Shown here piece by piece: positions 52,556 to 61,841 of a DNA stretch of 64,000 nucleotides. How positions within the stretch are numbered: the first letter of the stretch is position 1; every line of letters begins with the position of its first letter. Source of the DNA: Sphingomonas sp. PP-CE-1G-424 (GTDB lineage Bacteria > Pseudomonadota > Alphaproteobacteria > Sphingomonadales > Sphingomonadaceae); NCBI RefSeq assembly GCF_004341085.1, contig NZ_SLXW01000002.1, positions 1,054,001-1,118,000 of the forward strand, written 5' to 3'. The notes beneath the pieces are model-generated. The model was not told where the DNA came from. It made no database searches and saw nothing but the letters and a program-made list of their open reading frames with translations. Position numbers and translations under genes: made by a program.

Positions 52556-54721
52556 CTAGAGCCCGAAGCGGAGCGTTGCGCGAAAATCGCGGCCGGCGAG
52601 CGGTGCGAAGTCCTTTAGGAAGCTCGTCGCGCGGCGTGCGTTCACGTCGAACAGATTGTTCGCGCTCAACAGCAACGTCGTCTTCGAATCCTTGCCGAAC
52701 GGGCTGAGGCCGATCGAGGCGTTGACCATCGTGTACGCGCTGGTCTTCGTCTCGAACGCGGCGATGCGGTTCTGGTCGAACACGTGCTCGACCTCGACGC
52801 GCCCGTTGATCCGGTCGCCCTGCGCCTCGATTCCGCCGAGCACGCGCATCGGCGGGATGCGCGGGACCGGACCCTGGTCGACGATGTTGGCGTGGACGTA
52901 ATCGCCGAGCACGTCGGCATTGACCGCATAGCCGCCGATCTGCGCGACCTTCACAGATGCGTCCGCCTCGAACCCGTAATAGCGCGCGTCGGCCTGCTGA
53001 TACTGGAAGCAGGGCAGGTCGACGACGCGGCCCGACGGATCGGCCGCCGTCTGGCAGACCGACGACGCGACCTGGTTCTCGGAGATGTAGTTCGAGAACC
53101 AGTTGTAATAGGCCGACGCGTCGAAGCTGAAGCCGTCGCCATGCGCGTGCAGCGTGCCTTCGAGGCCCCACGACTTCTCAAGCCGGAAGTCCGGGTTGCC
53201 GAGTTCGTAGGCCTGCGTCCCGGCATGCGCGCCATTCGCGAACAGTTCTTCGGCAGATGGCGCACGCTCGGTCCGCGAGCCGTTCAGGCCAACGCGAATG
53301 CTGTCGGTCAGCGCGTAGGAGGCACCGAGCGAACCCGAAACCGAATGATAGCTCTGGCTGCCACGGAAGAAGCGCAGATCGTCCTCGGGCGTGCGCGCAG
53401 CGAGATCGGTGATCTCGTAGCGTACGCCGCCCTCGGCGCGGAACTTGCCGGACTCATACTGTTGCAGCGTGAAGAGTCCGGTCTGGTTGGTCTCGTTCTT
53501 CGGCAGGAAGGCCTCGTCGCCGACCACGTTGAAGATGCGGTTGTAGAACTGCACGCCAGACGCGCCCTGCCAGCCGCCACGGTTCGCCTGGATGACCTCC
53601 AGTCGTCCTTCGAGGCCCTTGTTGTAGAAGGCGGTGCCGACGGAGTTGTCCTCTTCCAGCTCGAAATGGCGATAGCTCGCCTGTCCGGCGCGGATGCGGA
53701 TCTTGCTGATGACGTCGCCGCCGGTATCGATCTCGCCGCGCAGGTCGACGCGGTTCTGGACGACGTCGAGGCGGGGCGCCTCCTGCTCCTGGCCGGGTTG
53801 CGTGGCGTAGCGGACCGGCACGCCGTACAGGCTGTCATAGTGGCTGTACGAAATGCCGAGATTGCCGTTGTCGGTAATGATCGACGCGCCGGCGCCCGCG
53901 GTCCACGTCTCGGCCTGCGTGTTGGGCAGCTTGCCCTTCAACCGTGCCGATGCGGCATAGTCGATCGACTCGGCGTCGTTGGGATCAACGGGTGTGGTGG
54001 CCGCCGTCGCCAAGGCTTGTGCGCGGGCGTCGCGCGACAGGATGTAGCCGCCGGTCCGCAGGTCGCCCGACTTCAGGTACGAGCCATCGGCGTGGAGCAC
54101 GAGATGCGAGCCGACTGCGACGTCGCCGGCCATCCCTCCGGAGCGCTCGTTGGCGGCCGAACCATAGTTGGCGATGCCGTTCACGCGGTAGCCGTTCTCG
54201 GGCACCGACCGCGGGATGCGCGTGTCGATGACGTTGACGACGCCGCCGACCGCCGACGTGCCGTACAGCAGCGCGCTGGGGCCGCGGAGAATCTCGATGC
54301 GCTCGGCGAGCAGCGGGTCGATGATGACCGCGTGATCGACCGAGGTGTTCGAGACGTCGATCGAGCCGATCCCGTCGGTCAGCACGCGGATCCGGTCACC
54401 CTGGAAGCCACGCAGGATCGGCCGTGAGGCGCTCGGGCCGAACGAAGAGGCCGACACGCCGGGCTGGCGCGCGAGCGTCTCGCCGATCGACGGGCGCAGC
54501 TGGCGCGTGAGTTCCTGGCCGGTGAGGACGGTGGTGCCCTGCAACACGTCGCGCTCGCTGGTCTGGATCGGCGCGGTGACGATGATGTCGCGCTGGTTGG
54601 TCGATCCGACCGATGCCGGGGCGGGGGCTGGCGTCGCAGGATCCGCGGCGGTCGTCTGCGCGTGCGCCTGTGCGGCTAGGAGGGCGGCCAGGGCGGTGGC
54701 GCCGAACAGCATCGTCTTCAT
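52556..54721 (-). CDS. TonB-dependent outer-membrane receptor (ZnuD-like)
   Basis: A 721-residue receptor. A signal peptide (MKTMLFGATALAALLAAQAHA) is followed by a plug domain with RDIIVTAPIQTSERDV as a TonB-box-like start, ETLARQPGVSASSFGP and a RIEILRGPSALLYGTSAVGG core, then a 22-strand barrel ending in RATLRFGL. The sequence is closest in style to zinc/metal receptors such as ZnuD, but the His-rich loop often seen there is not obvious, so the substrate is tentative. Its promoter contains a palindromic operator, as expected for metal control. Confidence 0.88.
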   Translation of the reverse strand: MKTMLFGATALAALLAAQAHAQTTAADPATPAPAPASVGSTNQRDIIVTAPIQTSERDVLQGTTVLTGQELTRQLRPSIGETLARQPGVSASSFGPSASRPILRGFQGDRIRVLTDGIGSIDVSNTSVDHAVIIDPLLAERIEILRGPSALLYGTSAVGGVVNVIDTRIPRSVPENGYRVNGIANYGSAANERSGGMAGDVAVGSHLVLHADGSYLKSGDLRTGGYILSRDARAQALATAATTPVDPNDAESIDYAASARLKGKLPNTQAETWTAGAGASIITDNGNLGISYSHYDSLYGVPVRYATQPGQEQEAPRLDVVQNRVDLRGEIDTGGDVISKIRIRAGQASYRHFELEEDNSVGTAFYNKGLEGRLEVIQANRGGWQGASGVQFYNRIFNVVGDEAFLPKNETNQTGLFTLQQYESGKFRAEGGVRYEITDLAARTPEDDLRFFRGSQSYHSVSGSLGASYALTDSIRVGLNGSRTERAPSAEELFANGAHAGTQAYELGNPDFRLEKSWGLEGTLHAHGDGFSFDASAYYNWFSNYISENQVASSVCQTAADPSGRVVDLPCFQYQQADARYYGFEADASVKVAQIGGYAVNADVLGDYVHANIVDQGPVPRIPPMRVLGGIEAQGDRINGRVEVEHVFDQNRIAAFETKTSAYTMVNASIGLSPFGKDSKTTLLLSANNLFDVNARRATSFLKDFAPLAGRDFRATLRFGL

Positions 54722-54756
54722 TAAATTTCCCCGTGTCGTCCCTGAATGAACCGACG

Positions 54757-54784
54757 ATTAAAACTATATGATACATCATATCAA
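54757..54784 (-). promoter_or_regulatory. Promoter of the TonB-dependent receptor gene
   Basis: On the minus strand, TTGATA (54784-54779) and TTTAAT (54762-54757) are separated by exactly 16 nt. The start lies about 25-30 nt before the receptor ATG, which is itself preceded by GGGGAAA. The spacer contains the dyad described separately. Confidence 0.6.
54766..54781. promoter_or_regulatory. Palindromic operator inside the receptor promoter
   Basis: ATATGAT-AC-ATCATAT is a perfect 7-bp dyad that fills the promoter spacer and reaches into the -35 box. An AT-rich dyad in this position fits a Fur-family repressor (Zur, Fur or Mur), which would couple expression to a metal. The assignment to Zur specifically is inference from the receptor type. 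Confidence 0.6.
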
Positions 54785-54875
54785 GTTGGAATTGGGGAAG
54801 GCCGGTACATCGGTGACTGGCTGTTACCGCAATGCAACACGGACCCGCCGTGAAAGCGGGGGAGCGCTCACCCGA

Positions 54876-54958
54876 CGTCCTGCTGAGGAACGTCAGAATC
54901 CAGAATCAAGCAGCGGATCTCGCGTGACCCTGGGTCCTGACTTTCGTCAGGATGACGG
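54876..54958. repeat. Degenerate palindromic repeat related to the 7222-7298 element
   Basis: The right half contains GGTCCTGACTTTCGTCAGGATG, closely matching the 7.2-kb element over its core. The left half (CTGAGGAACGTCAGAATCCAG) has drifted. It lies between the receptor promoter and the end of the amidohydrolase gene. Confidence 0.65.
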
Positions 54959-54992
54959 GGTGGCGGGCGTTTCTGCTTCGCCACTGGTTCAT

Positions 54993-55820
54993 TCAGCGAA
55001 CGCCAATAACACTTGCGGGATGTCGACTCGCCGCACTCGCATCGGCCGCGACCAAGAGCAACCGCGCCAGTCGATCCGCCCATGCCACGCAGCCCTCGGT
55101 CGAGCCGAGCAGGTCCTGCCGGATCTCAATCTCCGCATAAGGCCGTCGCGCCGGATAGGCGTGGCGTGGGATGGTGTAATCGATCAGATCCATCCGGTAC
55201 GGCTCGTTGTCGCCCACCGTCAGGTCGGCCTCGGCGCGCAACACATCGAGCAGCGCCTGTGCGAAACACGTGTCGCCGTCGTCGTAGAGGATACCGATCT
55301 GCCATGGTCGTGCCTGGTCGCGCAATGCACCGCGCATCGCGGGCGTGAAGCTATGGAGCGCGACCAGTATCGTCCGCATCCCCGCCGCATCGCGCCGCGC
55401 CAGCTCGGCCGCGATCGCCGCCTGATACGGCGCATGAATCTCCGCCAGCCGCGCCGCACGGTCCGCGTCGCGCAGGCCGGCATTGCCCGGAACGACCGTC
55501 GCGTCGCTGATGTCCGCGATCAGGTCAGGCTGGGTCTCGTTGCGGTTGCAGTCGATCACCAGCCGCGAATAGGTCTGGCGGACGAACACCGCGTCGAGCT
55601 TTTCCGCCAACATCGCGCCGAGTTCGCCGATGCCGATGTCCCAGCCTATATGCCGCGCCAGATCTACATCGGTCAGGCCCAGCGCGTTCAACCGCTTCGG
55701 CACGGCATTTCCGGCGTGATCGCCGATCAACAGGAACGATGACGCACCTTTGGGGTTGACCACCATAACCGGTGCGGCATCTTCGGTCCCAAGCAGCGTT
55801 TGGCTGGCAGTGCTGTTCAT
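54993..55820 (-). CDS. N-formylglutamate amidohydrolase family protein
   Basis: A 275-residue zinc-dependent hydrolase with the FGase pattern FLLIGDHAGNAVPKRL (His/Asp metal region, about 30-45), RLVIDCNRNE (about 86-95) and ALHSFTPAMRG (His, about 155-165). Members release formate from N-formylglutamate in histidine breakdown or act on related substrates. No hut genes are adjacent. It is divergent from the transglutaminase gene with only 16 nt between starts. Confidence 0.86.
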   Translation of the reverse strand: MNSTASQTLLGTEDAAPVMVVNPKGASSFLLIGDHAGNAVPKRLNALGLTDVDLARHIGWDIGIGELGAMLAEKLDAVFVRQTYSRLVIDCNRNETQPDLIADISDATVVPGNAGLRDADRAARLAEIHAPYQAAIAAELARRDAAGMRTILVALHSFTPAMRGALRDQARPWQIGILYDDGDTCFAQALLDVLRAEADLTVGDNEPYRMDLIDYTIPRHAYPARRPYAEIEIRQDLLGSTEGCVAWADRLARLLLVAADASAASRHPASVIGVR

Positions 55821-55836
55821 GCGACGTGGATCCTCG

Positions 55837-56754
55837 ATGCCATCTCTAACGCTCTCTCATGTAACCAAATACTCGTATCGCCAACCGGTTGCGTTCGGTG
55901 AGCACCGGATCATGGTCCGACCGCGCGAAAGCTACGATCAGCACCTGATCGACGCCACGCTGACGATCATCCCCGAGCCTTCCGATGTGCGCTGGCTGCA
56001 CGATGTGTTCGGCAATTCGGTCGCGATCGCCACCTTCGCCAAGCGCGCGAAGGATCTTGTGATCGACAGCACCGTCCGCCTTGACCACAGCCCGGCGGAA
56101 CTGCAGCGGGTCGATATCGAGCGCTATGCCCGACAGTATCCGTTCACCTATTCGTCGGAGGAAATGCCCGATTTGCTGCGCTCGATCGAGCGCCAGCATC
56201 ACGACCCGCAACGCCAGATCGACAGCTGGGCGCGGCGTTTCGTCGGCACCGGCGGGAAGACCGATACGCTGGCGATGCTGTCGGAGATGACCGCCGCGAT
56301 CAAACGCGAATTCACCTATGTCCAGCGTCCGGAGAAGGGCACGCAGTCGCCGATCGAGACGCTGACGACGCGCAAGGGTACGTGCCGCGACTATGCGATG
56401 CTGATGATCGAGGCGGTCCGCGCGCTCGGTTTCGCGGCGCGGTTCGTGTCGGGCTATGTCTACAACCCTACACGTCGGGAGCATCGCACCGGCGGCGGCA
56501 ACACGCATGCCTGGGTCCGCGTGTATCTGCCTGGCTCGGGCTGGGTCGAGTTCGATCCGACCAACGGCATCGTTGGCAATCGCGGCCTAGTCCGTGTCGC
56601 GATCGCCCGCGACATCTACCAGGCGGTTCCGGTCTCGGGGACCTGGAGCGGCTTTCCCGGCAGCTTCCTCGACATGAGCGTGTCGGTCGACATCACCGTC
56701 GACGAGGACGCGGAGGTCGCGCGTCACCAGCATCCATCATCGCAATCCGCATGA
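55837..56754 (+). CDS. Transglutaminase-like cysteine protease family protein (paralogue 1)
   Basis: A 305-residue protein with an N-terminal beta domain (LTLSHVTKYSYRQPVAFGEH) and a transglutaminase core carrying all three catalytic residues: Cys in RKGTCRDYAMLM, His in GGNTHAWVRVYL and Asp in VEFDPTNG. Bacterial members are presumed amidases or peptidases of unknown substrate. The ATG at 55837 is used; an ATG six codons earlier overlaps the divergent gene start. It is followed after 26 nt by a second paralogue. Confidence 0.87.
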   Translation: MPSLTLSHVTKYSYRQPVAFGEHRIMVRPRESYDQHLIDATLTIIPEPSDVRWLHDVFGNSVAIATFAKRAKDLVIDSTVRLDHSPAELQRVDIERYARQYPFTYSSEEMPDLLRSIERQHHDPQRQIDSWARRFVGTGGKTDTLAMLSEMTAAIKREFTYVQRPEKGTQSPIETLTTRKGTCRDYAMLMIEAVRALGFAARFVSGYVYNPTRREHRTGGGNTHAWVRVYLPGSGWVEFDPTNGIVGNRGLVRVAIARDIYQAVPVSGTWSGFPGSFLDMSVSVDITVDEDAEVARHQHPSSQSA

Positions 56755-56780
56755 CACCAGGGCATCCAAGGGGGACATCG

Positions 56781-57596
56781 ATGCTGATCAGAGCCGGCTA
56801 CGACATTCGTTTCGAAACCGACGTCGCGACGCCGATGATGGCGATGCTGAGCCTGCATCCGTCGCGCAACAATGATCTGGTGACGCCGCACCGGCTCGCG
56901 GCCGATCCCGACGTGCCGACCTATGATTATCTCGATGCGTTCGGCAACGTTTGCTCGCGCTTTACCGTCCCCAAGGGCGGTCTGACGCTGTCGTGCGACT
57001 TCACGATCGAGGACAGCGGCCTGCCGGACCCCGTCTCCCCCGATGCAGTCCAGCACGCGGTCGAGGATCTGCCCGACGACGTCCTCATCTACCTGCTTGG
57101 CAGCCGATACTGCGAGACCGACCGGCTGTCCGAGACCGCGTGGTCGCTGTTCGGCCACGTCCCCGCCGGCTGGCAACGCGTGCAGGCGATCGTCGACTTC
57201 GCGCACGACCATGTCGAGTTCGGCTATCACTTCGCGCGCCCGACCAAGACCGCCTGGGACGTGTATCAGGAGCGTCAGGGCGTGTGCCGCGATTTCGCGC
57301 ATCTTGCGATCACGCTGTGCCGCTGCATGAACATCCCCGCACGCTACTGCACCGGCTATCTCGGCGATATCGGCATCCCGCCGGTGGACGCGCCGATGGA
57401 TTTCTCGGCTTGGTTCGACGTGTATCTCGGTGGCACCTGGCACACGCTCGACGCGCGCCACAACCGTCCGCGGATAGGCCGGATACTGATGGCACGGGGC
57501 AGGGATGCGACCGATACCGCGCTCACCACCAGCTTCGGTCCGGCGCGTCTGGTCGGCTTCGACGTGCACACCGACGAGGTCGAAGCGGCGGGCTAA
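56781..57596 (+). CDS. Transglutaminase-like protein lacking the catalytic His (paralogue 2)
   Basis: A 271-residue paralogue of the upstream gene. The Cys is kept in RQGVCRDFAHLA and the Asp in TLDARHN, but the His position, THAW in the first protein, reads FSAW here, so the classical triad is incomplete. It starts at 56781 after AAGGGGGA. It may be a non-catalytic partner or use another base. The tandem suggests the two work together. Confidence 0.84.
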   Translation: MLIRAGYDIRFETDVATPMMAMLSLHPSRNNDLVTPHRLAADPDVPTYDYLDAFGNVCSRFTVPKGGLTLSCDFTIEDSGLPDPVSPDAVQHAVEDLPDDVLIYLLGSRYCETDRLSETAWSLFGHVPAGWQRVQAIVDFAHDHVEFGYHFARPTKTAWDVYQERQGVCRDFAHLAITLCRCMNIPARYCTGYLGDIGIPPVDAPMDFSAWFDVYLGGTWHTLDARHNRPRIGRILMARGRDATDTALTTSFGPARLVGFDVHTDEVEAAG

Positions 57597-57677
57597 ACCG
57601 GCGCTTGCGGCAAGTTAGGTCTTGTCGCGAGCGCCGCGTTCGGCCTAACGGCTCCGATCCCCCAAACTTATGCTGCG

Positions 57678-58022
57678 ATGCACAACATGACCTCGACCCC
57701 TGACCAGTCCTCGCCCGCCAACGCGAACGCCCTGCTGTTGCAGGCGATCGCGCTGCGCCAGTGCATTACCGCGACGTATAACCGGATGGTCTGCACGCTC
57801 GCCCCGCACATCCTCTACACCAAGCATGACGACGTGTTCGTCGATGCGATCACGCTCGAGCGCGACGGTCAGCCGCCCAAGGAGATCAAGCTCGGCACGT
57901 TCAAGCTCGCCGGGTTGAAGGATATCGAGGTCATCGATCGCCCGTTCGTCCCCGATGCGATCTTCAATCCTGGCGACATCAAGTACGACCGGGTCACGCT
58001 GTTCGTGGTCGATCGCACCTGA
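57678..58022 (+). CDS. Small hypothetical protein (WYL-like fold possible)
   Basis: A 114-residue soluble protein. The middle (residues about 24-100) has a strand-rich pattern with RMVCTLAPHILYTKHDDVFV and TLERDGQPPKEIKLGTFKLA, reminiscent of a WYL domain without its HTH. That likeness is by eye only. It starts at 57678, with an in-frame ATG three codons later. The stop lies 3 nt from the convergent regulator's stop. Confidence 0.65.
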   Translation: MHNMTSTPDQSSPANANALLLQAIALRQCITATYNRMVCTLAPHILYTKHDDVFVDAITLERDGQPPKEIKLGTFKLAGLKDIEVIDRPFVPDAIFNPGDIKYDRVTLFVVDRT

Positions 58023-58025
58023 ATT

Positions 58026-58760
58026 TCAAGCGGCGGCGGGCAACCACGCCGTCTCGATCTCGCCGTAGCGATCGACGAACCCGGTCGCTGCGACGAGCGC
58101 CTTCTCGTCGACGATCTTGACCCGCCGGCCGGTCCGCTCGATCACGCCGGACTTCTCCAGCGCGCGGATCGTGCGGTTGACGTGGACCTTGGTCAACCCG
58201 AGCGCATCGCCGATATCGGTCTGCGTCAGCGGCAGGTCGAACGAGTCGACGATTCCCCCGGCGGTCACCCGCAGCCGCGCCATGATATCGAGCAGCAGCG
58301 TCGACAGCCGCTCGCTAGCCCCCATCCGGCCGATCGTTGTCAGCCGGTCGCTCATCGCGACGTTCTCGGCCGCGGCGATCGCATAGAGCAGCCCGGCGAT
58401 CCGCGGTTGTGCTCGGAACAGCTGGCCCAGGGCATTCTTCGGCATCTCGATGACGATACAGTCGGAGATCGCGGTCAGCGTCGCCGCCGCCTGCGACCAC
58501 GCCATGCTGGATGTCCCGATCAGATCGCCTGCATAATGGAACCGCAGGATCTGCCGCCCGCCGGTGATCAGCTTGGTCGACGAATGCAGCCAGCCCTGAC
58601 GCACGACGTACAGAGCATGGCTTTCGCCACCCTCCGCCATCAGCACATCGCCGGCCTTCAGGCGTCGCTCGCCCTTTTCAGCCTGCAGGATCGCGTCCCG
58701 CTCCGCCTCGGTCAGGTCGAGATGTCGACCCAGCCGCGCGATCAAACCGCTCAATTGCAT
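58026..58760 (-). CDS. Crp/Fnr family transcriptional regulator
   Basis: A 244-residue regulator with an N-terminal cyclic-nucleotide-binding-like beta-barrel (GDVLMAEGGESHALYVVRQG) and a C-terminal winged helix (LPLTQTDIGDALGLTKVHVN then RTIRALEKSGVIER). No Fnr-type cysteine cluster is seen, so it is not an oxygen-sensing Fnr. Ligand and targets are unknown. It is divergent from the isovaleryl-CoA dehydrogenase gene, with a GTTCG-CA-CGAAC dyad at 58798-58809 near its own start that could be a binding site. Confidence 0.87.
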   Translation of the reverse strand: MQLSGLIARLGRHLDLTEAERDAILQAEKGERRLKAGDVLMAEGGESHALYVVRQGWLHSSTKLITGGRQILRFHYAGDLIGTSSMAWSQAAATLTAISDCIVIEMPKNALGQLFRAQPRIAGLLYAIAAAENVAMSDRLTTIGRMGASERLSTLLLDIMARLRVTAGGIVDSFDLPLTQTDIGDALGLTKVHVNRTIRALEKSGVIERTGRRVKIVDEKALVAATGFVDRYGEIETAWLPAAA

Positions 58761-58920
58761 CTTCGTGCCTTACGTCCACGCCCCATGAGCAAATATCGTT
58801 CGCACGAACATCGCCCAGCGGGAAGGGGGGATGACCGTTTCACCGCTGGTTTCGCGCAAGGAAACGCTGTGCTAGTCGCCGCGCAACAAGCCTCGGCAAG
58901 TGAGGCGACACGGAGATGGC

Positions 58921-60087
58921 ATGCTGAACGATTTCGATTTCGCGCTGGGCGAATCTGCGGACATGATCCGCGAGTCCACGCAGCGGTTCGCCGCGGACAA
59001 GATCGCGCCGCTGGCGGCGAAGATCGACGCGGACGACTGGTTCCCGCGCGAACTGTGGCCTGCGATGGGCGAACTCGGGCTGCACGGCATCACCGTCGAG
59101 GAGGAGTTTGGCGGCCTCGGCCTCGGCTATCTCGAGCATGTCGTCGCGGTCGAGGAAGTCAGCCGCGCATCCGCGTCGATCGGGCTCAGCTACGGCGCGC
59201 ATTCGAATCTGTGCGTCAACCAGATCCGCCGCTGGGGCAATCCCGAGCAAAAGGCGAAGTACCTGCCCAAGCTAGTGTCGGGCGAGCATGTCGGCAGCCT
59301 CGCCATGTCCGAGGCGGGGGCCGGCTCCGACGTCGTCTCGATGAAGCTCAAGGCGGTCAAGACCGACGCGGGGTACGTCCTCAACGGCACGAAATTCTGG
59401 ATCACCAACGCGACGTACGCCGATACCCTCGTAGTCTATGCGAAGACCGGCGAAGGTTCGCGCGGGATCACCGCGTTCCTGATCGAGAAGGATATGCCGG
59501 GCTTCGCGATCGGCCAGAAGATCGACAAGATGGGTATGCGCGGGTCGCCCACCGCCGAACTCGTCTTTACCGATTGCGAGGTCCCGGCCGAGAACGTCAT
59601 GGGCCCCGAGAATGGCGGCGTCAGCGTCTTGATGTCGGGCCTCGACTACGAGCGCGCGGTGCTCGCGGGTATCCAGCTCGGCATCATGCAGGCGTGCCTC
59701 GACGTCGTGATCCCGTACGTCCGCGAGCGGAAGCAGTTCGGCACGCCGATCGGCCAGTTCCAGCTGATCCAGGCGAAGGTCGCCGACATGTACGTCGCGC
59801 TCAGTTCGGCGCGCGCGTACGTCTATGCGGTCGCCAAATCGTGCGATGCCGGCAAGACGACTCGGTTCGACGCGGCGGGCGCGATCCTGTTGGCGAGTGA
59901 GAGCGCGGTGAAGGTGTCGCTCGAGTCGATCCAGGCGCTCGGCGGGGCCGGCTACACCAAGGACTGGCCGGTCGAGCGGTTCATGCGCGACGCGAAGTTG
60001 CTCGACATCGGCGCGGGGACGAACGAGATTCGCCGCATGCTGATCGGCAGAGAACTTATCGGGGCTGCTCCCAAGGTGGCACAGTAA
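58921..60087 (+). CDS. liuA: Isovaleryl-CoA dehydrogenase
   Basis: A 388-residue acyl-CoA dehydrogenase for leucine breakdown, converting isovaleryl-CoA to 3-methylcrotonyl-CoA. It has MSEAGAGSDVVSMKLKA, WITNATYAD and the C-terminal IGAGTNEIRRMLIGREL typical of the family, and YERAVLAG with the isovaleryl-type glutamate region. The assignment rests on likeness plus the adjacent methylcrotonyl-CoA carboxylase genes. The ATG is at 58921. Confidence 0.9.
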   Translation: MLNDFDFALGESADMIRESTQRFAADKIAPLAAKIDADDWFPRELWPAMGELGLHGITVEEEFGGLGLGYLEHVVAVEEVSRASASIGLSYGAHSNLCVNQIRRWGNPEQKAKYLPKLVSGEHVGSLAMSEAGAGSDVVSMKLKAVKTDAGYVLNGTKFWITNATYADTLVVYAKTGEGSRGITAFLIEKDMPGFAIGQKIDKMGMRGSPTAELVFTDCEVPAENVMGPENGGVSVLMSGLDYERAVLAGIQLGIMQACLDVVIPYVRERKQFGTPIGQFQLIQAKVADMYVALSSARAYVYAVAKSCDAGKTTRFDAAGAILLASESAVKVSLESIQALGGAGYTKDWPVERFMRDAKLLDIGAGTNEIRRMLIGRELIGAAPKVAQ

Positions 60088-60098
60088 TGGCCACCGCA

Positions 60099-60232
60099 AA
60101 TCCTCCCCGGCACGGGGAGGGGGACCGCGTAGCGGTGGGGGGGGCTCACCCCGCACGTAACGCTGGCGGAAGCCCCCCTCCACCCTTCGTCCAAGCGGAC
60201 GAACGGTCCCCCTCCCCGTGCCGGGGAGGATT
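60099..60232. repeat. Inverted repeat with perfect 29-bp arms between liuA and liuB
   Basis: Arms at 60099-60127 and 60204-60232 are exact reverse complements made of CTCCCCGGCACGGGGAG-type sequence; the loop has further G-run/C-run pairing. The right arm contains GGGGAGGA (60223-60230), 5 nt before the liuB ATG, so the repeat provides the ribosome binding site and could mask it when folded. Confidence 0.85.
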
Positions 60233-60235
60233 GGC

Positions 60236-61837
60236 ATGACCGCCCCCGTCCTCACCTCCGCCCTGTCCCCCGACAGCGAGACCTTCTGCGCCAACGCGAC
60301 CCACAACCGCGCGCTTGCCGAGACCCTCCGCGAGGACGTCGCCCGAACCGCGCTAGGCGGTAACGCCAAGTCCCGCGAGCGCCACACCGCGCGAGGCAAG
60401 CTTCTCCCACGCGACCGCGTCGAACGCCTGCTCGACCCCGGCTCGCCGTTCCTCGAGATCGGCCAACTCGTCGCCAACGGCCTATACGATGATGAAGTCC
60501 CCGGCGCCGGCCTGATCATCGGCATCGGCCGCGTCTCCGGTCGCCAGTGCATGATCGTCTGCAACGACGCGACGGTGAAGGGCGGCACCTACTACCCGCT
60601 CACCGTCAAGAAACACCTCCGCGCGCAGGAGATCGCGCAGGAAAACCGGCTCCCCTGCATCTACCTCGTCGACAGCGGCGGCGCCAACCTGCCGCACCAG
60701 GCCGAGGTATTTCCCGACCGCGATCACTTCGGCCGGATATTCTTCAACCAGGCGACCATGTCCGCGCTCGGCATCCCGCAGATCGCCTGCGTCATGGGCA
60801 GCTGCACCGCGGGTGGCGCGTACGTGCCCGCGATGTCCGACGAGACGATCATCGTTCGCGGGCAGGGGACGATCTTCCTCGCCGGCCCACCGCTGGTGAA
60901 GGCCGCGACCGGCGAGGTCATCTCCGCCGAGGAACTGGGGGGCGCCGACACGCATGGCCGCCGCTCGGGCGTGGTCGATCACGTTGCCGAGAACGACGAG
61001 CACGCGTTGACGATCGTCCGCGACATCGTCTCCACGCTGCAACCGCAGGCGCAGACCGCGGTGAACCTCCAGCAGTCCCGGCCGCCGAAGTTCGCCCCCG
61101 AAGAGCTGTACGGCATCGTCCCCAGCGACGTCCGCGCGCCCTACGACGTCCACGAAGTCATTGCGCGCCTCGTCGACGGCAGCGAGTTCCACGAGTTCAA
61201 GGCACTCTACGGCACCTCGCTCGTCTGCGGGTTCGCGCACATCTGGGGCATCCCGGTCGCGATCCTCGCCAACAACGGCGTGCTGTTCAGCGAGAGCGCG
61301 CAGAAGGGCGCGCACTTCATCGAACTCGCTTGCCAGCGGAAGGTCCCGCTGCTGTTCCTTCAGAACATCTCCGGCTTCATGGTCGGCGGCAAGTACGAGG
61401 CGGAAGGCATTGCAAAACATGGCGCAAAGCTTGTCACCGCCGTTGCCACCGCGACTGTCCCGAAGATCACGGTATTGATCGGCGGCAGCTTCGGCGCGGG
61501 CAATTACGGCATGTGCGGCCGCGCCTATTCGCCGCGCTTCCTATTTACCTGGCCCAATAGCCGGATCAGCGTGATGGGCGGCGAACAGGCGGCCTCCGTC
61601 CTCGCCACCGTCCACCGCGACGCGGACAGCTGGACGCCCGAGCAGGCCGAAGCTTTCAAGGCGCCCGTCCGTCAGAAATACGAGGACGAGGGCAACCCCT
61701 GGTACGCCACCGCGCGCCTGTGGGACGACGGCATCATCGATCCCGCCCAAACGCGAGACGTGCTGGGCCTGGCCTTCGCCGCGACGCTCAACGCTCCCAT
61801 CCCCGAACGCCCCGCGTTCGGCGTGTTCAGGATGTAA
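60236..61837 (+). CDS. liuB: Methylcrotonyl-CoA carboxylase, carboxyltransferase subunit
   Basis: A 533-residue carboxyltransferase that moves the carboxyl group from biotin to 3-methylcrotonyl-CoA. It has [20 protein letters not shown] at the N-terminus, [14 protein letters not shown] and [19 protein letters not shown], and the C-terminal [20 protein letters not shown] oxyanion region. It starts at 60236, right after the repeat that supplies its ribosome binding site. It partners with the biotin carboxylase at 62.5 kb. Confidence 0.93.
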   Translation: MTAPVLTSALSPDSETFCANATHNRALAETLREDVARTALGGNAKSRERHTARGKLLPRDRVERLLDPGSPFLEIGQLVANGLYDDEVPGAGLIIGIGRVSGRQCMIVCNDATVKGGTYYPLTVKKHLRAQEIAQENRLPCIYLVDSGGANLPHQAEVFPDRDHFGRIFFNQATMSALGIPQIACVMGSCTAGGAYVPAMSDETIIVRGQGTIFLAGPPLVKAATGEVISAEELGGADTHGRRSGVVDHVAENDEHALTIVRDIVSTLQPQAQTAVNLQQSRPPKFAPEELYGIVPSDVRAPYDVHEVIARLVDGSEFHEFKALYGTSLVCGFAHIWGIPVAILANNGVLFSESAQKGAHFIELACQRKVPLLFLQNISGFMVGGKYEAEGIAKHGAKLVTAVATATVPKITVLIGGSFGAGNYGMCGRAYSPRFLFTWPNSRISVMGGEQAASVLATVHRDADSWTPEQAEAFKAPVRQKYEDEGNPWYATARLWDDGIIDPAQTRDVLGLAFAATLNAPIPERPAFGVFRM

Positions 61838-61841
61838 CCCG

